Positions 56,528-64,000 of a stretch of DNA of 64,000 bases are shown piece by piece (position 1 is the first letter of the stretch; every line of letters starts with the position of its first letter). The position numbers were made by a program, and so were the translations under genes. The stretch spans positions 33,853,077 through 33,917,076 of the forward strand of contig OY829650.1 of assembly GCA_963691815.1 (NCBI GenBank), read 5' to 3'. Below the pieces are notes generated by a model. That model ran no database searches. It was given only the letters and a program-made list of their open reading frames with translations, and was not told where the DNA came from. This DNA is from Echiichthys vipera (Eukaryota; Chordata; Actinopteri; Perciformes; Trachinidae).

Positions 56528-59500
56528 CATTTATTATTGGCATTATGTTATTCAGGGAGTGACCTCAAGAAAACAGTAATATAAAATGTACACATACCAA
56601 AACAAGGGTTAAGAGGTTTGGGGTATCCAAATTAATCACAGGGCATCCTGGTGGCTTCGTGGTTGAAACGTGTAACATATAATCACAACGTGCTTGGTTA
56701 GATCCCAGCCTACCCCCCTTCTTATTCTCCATATTGTATGCTATTATATAGTTAAGGCAAAAATCTCTTCTTTTTTGTCTGGCTACAGAACGATTACTGA
56801 ACATATTGAACAAATATGCTGTTCTCGAAAACAACAGGCATGGTGTGCTATGGCAGCACCGGCAAAGAGGGTTTCATACATGTCTACTAATAGAGAATTA
56901 ATCGCATTAATCACGGATATGAAGGGGAAACCAAGTGGGCGATGGATCTAGAGCAAACTAAACCCCAAGCAAATACTACTCAGGACCTGAAGGGGTTGGG
57001 TATTACTTGCCCTTTACAAAGGGGGAACAGAGGGGCTAAAGAGGGGCCATGACAGTGTAGAGTGAAGGTAGGAGTGAGTAGACAAGGTGGCCTAGGTGAC
57101 ATGAAGCATCCCTGCACAAAAATGCCAGGAAAGCATCCATCCATTTGCATCTGTCGCTGCTGATTTTAGTGCTAACCTTTCAGAATTGACAAGTGAAAAG
57201 TTCAGCTGGCGTTTGACGGGATGCCATGCAGGGCAGGCTGCTGAACGGGGCCTTAACTGCTTTTGACAGTTACCGTGTGTTCGCCCTGAGCCACCAAACA
57301 AAGGGCTGTGGCAGGTACAGCCTGTTCCCTCACGCGCATCAGACAATGCCACTGTGGCCTGTCTGGGCTTGCCTAAACAAACAAGCAGAGTCATAGGAAT
57401 TTATAAATGTTGCCCCAAAGTTGGCCTATGACTAATAACACCTCATCTTAGAAGCATACAAACAACTGAGCAACACCTGCCACCAAGGAAAACCTACCCT
57501 GACACTGGAAAACATTTATAGTTTGCATGGTAGACCTTTCAGGAGATTTTGAATCACAGGTTTTATCTGCAATGATATAATAGTAGTGCAGGCTGTCAGG
57601 CAGCTCATATAGCCAGGCCAAGTATTGGTAATGCTGATGACTTCGTGGTGAGATGTTTGTCGACGTATGAGACACAAGAGCAGTTAAAGAATACACTTCT
57701 AAACACAGTTTGAACAGAAAGGCTAGTAGCCTCGAGCTGGCGGTGTCATCTGAATCCAATCACAGTCCATTTCAGCGTTCGCGCCATCACATCCTTGGTC
57801 TCTACCATGTCATCGTCCAATCTAACATGACAGGTTGCATATGTGAAAAAGCCAATCCTGGCTGCTAGCAAATCTCGCAAATGTGCAAGAAACCATAAGC
57901 TAGAAGGGATTAGTTAAAATGTCAAGAGATCACTCGCTTGCTTTGGCCTTGTCCTCTACAGCAACCTGTTCATCCCTAAAAACATATATTTGACCACTAG
58001 GCACGATTCGCAGCTGAGCGCATCTGTTTGAGCTACATTTTACGCAGGGTGTGTGTATGTGCGCGTTAGTGTCAGCGTGCGCGCCTCGGGCGGTCCGAGA
58101 CATCTTGTGCTTGTCATCGAGATTGCTGAGCGCCTCATCTGCCACATAAGTCTGAGCTGACAGCTGAGTGGCTCATCGTGAAGGCAGTGTCCACGTGTGT
58201 GTGTTTGTGTTTGTGCACGCACACATGCTCACTAGAGCATCAGACTATCACACTGCTTCCCAACATGTTCATGGATCAGCAAGGCTACACACAGAATCCT
58301 GCATAGATAGTTGATCTCTTTATGTTCCACTAAAACGTTAACAGTTCAGAACATTAATTAATGGAAAGTCAAGTTTCTAGGCTTTACCTATATATGAAAG
58401 TTCCAGCTTACCTTAAGTTCTGAATGGTAATGAATAGGGATCGGTATGGAACAGGGCTGCAGTACAGAGTTTGGTCTCAGTCTCCAGAAAAGGTTTATCT
58501 CAGACTTGTTTCGGTCTTGTGGTGTTCTGACACCAAGTTGTCTCATGGAGTTTTTGACTTGACCTTTCCTCAGTTTGGTGGGCATTTTGTGTAATTCATG
58601 GTGTTCTGGATCAGACTTTTCTAAGGCTCTTGGGAATATTAACTCAGACTTGTCTCACTTCTGTGAATGTTTTGATTCAAACTTGTCTCAGTCTCAGGGG
58701 TGTTCTGAGTGTGACCAGTTTTTTGTAATAGGTATTTTGATTCAGACCTGTCCAGCCAGTGGCATTAAACATTTGATAACTTTGGCTTCTTTTGTAAATT
58801 AAAATAAACAGGTTTATACCTCTTATAAGTATTATTTTGGTATTGAATCTTTTTATTGCATTGATAATAGCATCTTAAAATTTTTAACAGGAGCCAGCCA
58901 TGTAATAGATATAGTAATATAAATTACTTGTGAGAAAATGACTGAATGGAGTTAAAGGTTGGATAAAAGGTTGAACATGCATTAGCAAAAAAAGAATGTA
59001 AACTAAGACATCTGAAGCTGGTCTGTGGTGCTGACAAGGACAGTACAAGTGGTGATCATGTATTATATAGCCTTCCTTTAGTGGTTGCTGATAAATCCAT
59101 ATGTACAATCTTGAGTGTGCCTGGAACATCCATAATCCCCTCTTCTTGATGATTTCCATGAACTCTTCAACATTCCTAAAAAAATCCCCTTTATCCATCC
59201 GTTTTACATGCTTTCAGGCCTTAGAATTAAAATGCTTTTGTGGTCGTCTTTAATAAACGGCACCAACAAAACGTTAGCTGAGCCCATCATTTAACTAAGA
59301 GAGATGCCTTATCGGTTGTAAGTGTCTTTTTATTGCTTTTTAAAGCCAGTTATTGTTTGAGTCAATCACGCAGGACGCGAATGTTGACTGTAAAACATGC
59401 CATTGGAAAAACTCAACATAAATGTAAATCCACCTTTGGGAGGGCTTTCTCTGCAGAGGACTTTTCAAGTTCAACCTTTGATCTTTGTCACAATTACACA

Positions 59501-59761
59501 ACAGGCCAGTAAAATGCCATGCTGTGTGCTTAGGCCGTAGCTTCTAAGAGTTATGCCTGTCTGGGAATGCAGGCCATGCAGGCATCTAAAGTGCTGGAGC
59601 AGTTTAAATGGAGAGAAGCTGGGCTTACACCTCTTATCCTAGCAATGGGGTGCTGCCGTGTGAGTACGGCATAGAATGAATGAATTATTATGTCTGGGTC
59701 CATGTGTGCTCTTAAGAGAATGTGCATGTTAGCACCAGTTTCAGTGCAGTGTCAATTTAAG
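56528..59761. other. Intronic or intergenic stretch, no gene recognised
   Basis: Checked for further brip1 exons on the minus strand; none recognised. 58560-58760 has a loose repetition of CAGACTTGTCTCA-like words. Short frames elsewhere show no domain. Confidence 0.5.
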
Positions 59762-59774
59762 AAAACACATTAAC

Positions 59775-59973
59775 TGGGGCGGCCGGTGGCTCAGTGGTTA
59801 GAGCAGTCGCCCCATGTAAAGAGGCTGAAGGTCCTAAAGGCAGCGGCCGTGGGTTCGACTCCGACCTGCGGCCCTTTGCTGCATGTCTCCCCCTCTCTCT
59901 CTCACCCCAGTTACTGTCTGTCCTATCTAATAAAGGCTCGGAAAACTGCCCAAAAAATAATCTTGGAAAAAAA
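59775..59973 (+). mobile_element. tRNA-derived SINE, family A, copy 2
   Basis: Box A GTGGTTAGAGCAGTCGCC and box B GGGTTCGACTCC are better preserved than in copy 1. The body has GGCCCTTTGCTGCATGTCTC and an A-rich 3' end. It is flanked by the exact 13-mer AAAACACATTAAC at 59762-59774 and 59974-59986. Confidence 0.92.
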
Positions 59974-59986
59974 AAAACACATTAAC

Positions 59987-60225
59987 ACTGTTTAAATGAG
60001 TACGAATATAGCTACTGGTGTTTTGAAAAAAACTTGGCGATGTATAAGGTAACAGAGACAAACCACAGAGAAAAACAGCAGAGGTGCTACATCATACTAG
60101 CCATGTATTTCATTTGTGACGCAGTTGTCTAAACCATTATCTCGGAACCCATCAGCTATCAGTCTGAGGACAATTTAGCCTCTGGGGGTAACAGTTAATA
60201 ATTCTGTCTTTCCTGTGTACGTTCT
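59987..60225. other. Stretch without recognisable gene
   Basis: AT-rich sequence leading to the gap. Confidence 0.5.
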
Positions 60226-60425
60226 NNNNNNNNNNNNNNNNNNNNNNNNNNNNNNNNNNNNNNNNNNNNNNNNNNNNNNNNNNNNNNNNNNNNNNNNNNN
60301 NNNNNNNNNNNNNNNNNNNNNNNNNNNNNNNNNNNNNNNNNNNNNNNNNNNNNNNNNNNNNNNNNNNNNNNNNNNNNNNNNNNNNNNNNNNNNNNNNNNN
60401 NNNNNNNNNNNNNNNNNNNNNNNNN
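60226..60425. other. Assembly gap (200 N)
   Basis: Exactly 200 undetermined bases, probably a placeholder length. Frames running through it are artefacts. A missing brip1 exon could in principle lie here. Confidence 0.99.
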
Positions 60426-62118
60426 GGAAACAGTTAAAGCAATGAAATACTTGCATACTGTCAATAAGAAAAAATAAATTACACAAATGTCACTAATCAT
60501 AAGTCATCATACGACTCAGACTGTTTCTGTTGATAATTCCTGAACTGGCTGTAGCTTCCTCTCATTTATACAAGGCAGGCACTATGGACTGAAAATGCTT
60601 ACGTCAATGCATATTGTAAAGATGTAGCATTACACTGACAGGATGAAGAGAGTAAAATGTAGCCTGTGTAATATTTTGATATTTTCTAGTCATAATATGT
60701 TTGATATGCTACCAAAATGTTATTCCCTGCCCTCAAGTGAGTGATTAAGGAATATGATTTGCATTTTTTCTTTATATCATAAGGAAGATTTTATGTTACG
60801 TATAGACCTTTTCAAAGTTGTAAACATAAAACATTCGAAATGTGTCCAAGTTTGATTCCTGTTGCAGTGAATGTGAACAACATCAGCTCACAGGAAGTTA
60901 ACAAGGACCAAGACTGTTGCGGAGTAATGGAATTCCATTAAAAAGGTCTATACAGTTAACCAATTCAGAGGGCAATTAAGCTTCTCAGAAGATTTGCAGC
61001 ATATCAATTAATCGACCATCTATTGGTCTAAGATGAAACAGTCCAAAAGTCCAAAACCTGCATTTGGATATCTGCTGATACCAATTCTGATTCCCATACC
61101 AGTGCTCAGAGCAGCATCTTCAACTCACATTGTGGAAATGCACTGTAAGCCGAAAGCTTTTCGGGTAAAAATTGTGCTCCCAAATTTCTGTTAGAGACAT
61201 AGGTATAAATATATTTTAGTTTTTTTACGCATTTGGGTCATAGAGCATACTGAACCAATGTCCTGCACCCAACGGTTCAGGCCAAATAAACGTACCATTA
61301 CAGCCCTAGTGGACACAATAATATCAAATCGAGTGTCAAAACAGTGCCTTTGTAAAGCATATATGTCTTAGGGTACGTTGACATGCACGACCTAGCTTCT
61401 CACCAGAGTTCACCAGACCAGCCGGAGAAGCCCCTCACTTCACAGCTCAACAGGGAGGAAATACAAAAGCCAATCATCTGTAACCTCACCCTCACAAACC
61501 AAAGACCCCAAGGGCAAGACCTAAGCCACTTTCACAGAGCTTCTAGAAGCAAAAGCCTGCGACCTGTGTGGATCAGCAGATGGCTCTCTCTCTGTCAGCA
61601 GATATCAGAAGGCAGAGAACTCTTTGCTGCAACAAGGTTGATTTTATGAAGAACTGGCTCTACTGTAGGCAGACAAACCTGTGCCAAACAGCACTCAACT
61701 TCTCACCCTTGCTCCTGAGTTCCATAGCAGTACACAGCTTATTAGGATAGGTGGACGTCTGCAGCACACCTCAGGACTTGATTAAGCTGTCGTCCACCCT
61801 ATAATGCTAGACCCTTGGCATGTGATAACACAGCTCATCATTTAGGGCATAGATGGAAAACTCCACTACCCAAGCCCAGGGAAAGCCTTTTGAAATTCGC
61901 TTCCTCCGGGTCACGCTTCCTTTGTTTAGTCCGGAGAACAGCCGATCGCACTCAGGCCGGCCGGCATAGCGACCAGACCAGCTGATATTCCACCTGAACT
62001 CTGAAGAAAAACACACCGGGGACTCAGAGGTGGGAAGAAACGTCCGGCAATAGAGGAGGGTCGACATAGGACGGGCTTTTGGAGCAGAGAAGATTTAAAC
62101 CGTGTCTCCCTCTGTTGT
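60426..62118. other. Stretch without supported gene
   Basis: 61870-62118 precedes the LINE endonuclease fragment and may be its 5' untranslated region. The frames at 61383-61750 have no domain. Confidence 0.45.
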
Positions 62119-63000
62119 TATGGGAAATGTACAGTCTCTGTACAACAAAATGGATGAACTGACGCCGCTCACACGGAGCCACCCAGAGCCACCCGGAGCC
62201 ACCTGGAGTACCATGATTGCAGTCTGATGTGTTTCACGGAAACATGGCTGCAAAGGGACATAACAGACCAGAACGTCTCCACGGATGGCTTCCACACCAT
62301 TCGGGCTGACTGGGACTGCACCGAGAGCGATAAGAGGAAAGGAGGGGGGCTTGCCGTTCTAGTAAACAGCAGACGGTGTAATCCTGGTCAAATCAACATT
62401 AAAGAACAGCTCTGTAGCCAGGATGTTGAACTGCTGGCCCTAGGACTCGTCCATACCATCTGCCTAGAGAGAGGCATGTGATCACTGTTTTTCTTTACAT
62501 CCCTCCCTCTGCTAACCCGACATCTGCCAGCAGCATCATACACACCACCATCTCGGACTGAACAAAGTGATCAGGAGGGTCGGTGATGTCGTGGGGTTGG
62601 AGCCTGACACCCTGAAGACCGTTGCAGAGAGGAGGATGCTGTTCAGGCTCCGGTCTATCCTGGACAATGTCTCCCATCCTCTCTACGATACACTGGCCCA
62701 GCAGAGGAGCACCTTCAGCAGAAGACTCCTCGCAACCAGATGCACCACAGGAACTCTTTCCTGCCTGTGGTCATTAAACTATACAATGCATCCCTTGGAG
62801 AGCCTGTCACCTCCTCTCGGTAATTCAGACTCAACCACAGACAATCTTTGATCATGTATATACTTCACTACTGTAAATATTTATTTCTGTAAATTCAAAT
62901 TTGAGTCTTTTCTAATGTTGTTGTTTGTAGACCTGGATTTGTGTAACAAAAAAAATTCCCCCTGGGTATTATTAAAGTACTTCTAATTTTGATTCTGAAC
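62119..63000 (+). mobile_element. Internally deleted LINE: endonuclease start joined to ORF2 C-terminus
   Basis: The 5' part encodes the start of an APE endonuclease (VMGNVQSLYNKMDELTPL; LMCFTETWLQRDITDQNV; GFHTIRADWDCTESDKRKGG; glutamate in TETW is the catalytic metal ligand). After about 62545 it switches to the C-terminal segment of the same class of ORF2 (KVIRRVGDVVGLEPDTL; AERRMLFRLRSILDN; SHPLYDTLAQQRSTFSRRLL). The rest of the endonuclease and the whole reverse transcriptase are missing. The 3' end (TTCCCCCTGGGTATTATTAA ... GATTCTGA) matches the tail at 11781. The join implies one large internal deletion in an ancestor or in this copy. Confidence 0.82.
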
Positions 63001-63016
63001 TGCCATCTGAGTCTAA

Positions 63017-63576
63017 GAGCGTACTCACACTGTCCTTCCGGACCGCGACCCGGACTTTAGGGTACTTGTCCCCCCTCCCCCTCCCCCCCGCGCCCCAGCC
63101 CCGTTTGTACTCACAATGCCAGGGCCGGCCAATGCTTCTTGCTGTCCATACGCCATCACGCCGTAACACGTCACACGCATTGATTGCGTGTGTGTGGCTT
63201 TGTTTACAAATCTTTCCACAGACCTCGGAGTTTTTGTGCGTCTTGTCGACTGTTTTTGAATATTTTCATCCGACCAAATCTGCAGTAGACACTCCACCTC
63301 CGCATCACACCAACATGAACCTTTCACCGCCATTGTTGTTGTTGTTAAATGTCCGCGCATGGTCCGTCCTTCTATTTACATGTCCGAACAGGCGGACATA
63401 ACGCTACTGCCGTAGGGCTCGTGCTCGCAGCTGGCCGTAGACGGCCCGCTGGCCGTGGACGGCCCGCTGGCCGCAGTTGTGCGCAGAGCGGGTGCACTCA
63501 CACTGCTTAAAGGTACTAGGCTTTAGCTGAAAAAACGGTTTTGGCCCTGGCCAGAAGGACAGTGTGAGTAGGCTCT
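63017..63576 (-). mobile_element. Harbinger-like TIR element with SANT/Myb-type ORF, inverted copy
   Basis: The ends GAGCGTACTCACACTGTCCT (left) and, reverse-complemented, GAGCCTACTCACACTGTCCT (right) form a TIR; TAA/TTA lies on both sides. The minus-strand frame 63025-63360 reads MAVKGSCWCDAEVECLLQIW, then SDENIQKQSTRRTKTPRSVE. This is the SANT/Myb-like DNA-binding domain used by PIF/Harbinger elements (usual form W.D.EV..LL.IWS.E.IQ.QL). It is homologous to the element at 49505-49960 over most of its length, in the opposite orientation. No DDE transposase gene is seen. Confidence 0.78.
63069..63104 (-). other. G-rich tract with G-quadruplex potential
   Basis: On the minus strand there are at least five runs of four or more G separated by one to three bases. 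It lies inside the Harbinger-like element; a weaker G-rich patch is at the matching position of the 49.5-kb copy (about 49895-49910). Confidence 0.7.
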
Positions 63577-63603
63577 TAATGAACTTCGTTGGAGTCACAG
63601 GAG

Positions 63604-64000
63604 GAAAAAAAAAGACGGACCATGAGCGGACATTTAACAACAACAACAATGGTCGCGAAAGGTTCACGTTGGTGTGATGCGGAGGTGGAGTGTTTACTGC
63701 AGATTTGGGCGGATGAAAATATTTAAAAACAATTGGACAAGACGCACAAAAACTCTGGAAAGATTTCTAAAACAAAGCGACGCATCGCAATGACGTCATT
63801 TTATGTGCGCCTGTTCGGACATATATATTAAAAAAAAAAGACGGACCATGCGCGGACATTTTAAACAATGGCGGTGAAGGTTCACGTTGGTGTGATGCAG
63901 ATGTGGAGTGTTTACTGCAGATATGGTCGAATGAAAATATTCAAAAACAGTCGGACAAGACGCACATAACTCAGAGGTCTATTGAAAGATTTGTAAACAA
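63604..64000 (+). mobile_element. Two tandem SANT/Myb-type modules of Harbinger-like origin, running off the window
   Basis: The word AGACGGACCATG occurs at 63613-63624 and again at 63839-63850. It is followed each time by GCGGACATTT, an ATG, and GTTCACGTTGGTGTGATGC. The period is 226 bases. Unit 1 (ATG at 63649) reads MVAKGSRWCDAEVECLLQIW then ADENI and a stop. Unit 2 has lost a base near its start, so the frame shifts. Both carry the downstream AAAATATT..AAAACA and GACAAGACGCACA blocks. Unit 2 continues beyond the window. Confidence 0.78.

Noticed and set aside
60175..60500. Open frames across 60226-60425
   Set aside because: They run through undetermined bases; no real coding content.

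Overview
This is eukaryotic nuclear DNA, almost certainly from a ray-finned fish and probably a percomorph. The evidence is a gene with GT-AG introns, long AT-rich intergenic stretches, CA/TG microsatellites, one 200-base assembly gap, and dense interspersed repeats of types I recognise from teleost genomes. There are no bacterial operons, no CRISPR array and no free-standing tRNA or rRNA gene. The only protein gene I can name is the 3' part of brip1 (FANCJ), the DNA-repair helicase, on the minus strand. Its last five coding exons run from 55077 down to 48184 with matching splice phases at every junction.

Layout. 1-18 kb: intergenic DNA with a 5'-truncated RTE/Rex3-like LINE (2683-3181), a hAT-like TIR element (7319-7837), a tRNA-type SINE (9464-9737), a local 92-bp duplication (9836-10205), a second TIR-like element (12218-12513) and a LINE 3' fragment (14896-15181). 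18.5-27.5 kb: a SINE, then an L1/Tx1-type LINE (ORF1 at 19.1-19.7 kb, ORF2 at 25.3-27.5 kb) interrupted by a 4.1-kb chromodomain Ty3/gypsy retrotransposon (19786-23876, minus strand) and by a 156-bp insertion (25964-26119). 27.7-32.8 kb: a TIR element, an L2/CR1-type LINE that has lost its endonuclease and carries a SINE, and the start of a BED-finger hAT transposase. 33.9-36.4 kb: a weak candidate for a small two-exon transcript whose intron holds a second Rex3-like LINE (34309-35171). 36-48 kb: intergenic DNA with several short teleost repeat fragments. 48-55.1 kb: brip1, with a Harbinger/SANT-type element (49505-49960) in its last intron. 55-64 kb: probably upstream brip1 intron or intergenic DNA with a long TG microsatellite, two SINEs, the gap, an internally deleted LINE (62.1-63.0 kb), and a cluster of Harbinger/SANT modules running off the window end.

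How it fits together. The sequence is mostly a record of retroelement and DNA-transposon insertion around one housekeeping DNA-repair gene. All transposon proteins seen are broken by frameshifts, stops or deletions. The brip1 exons are intact and keep helicase motif VI plus two short motifs that match the BRCA1- and TopBP1-binding sites of mammalian FANCJ. I found no convincing unknown biological system. The best leads are the fish-specific brip1 tail, the repeated SANT modules at 63-64 kb, and two SINE copies inserted into nearly the same target sequence 41 kb apart.
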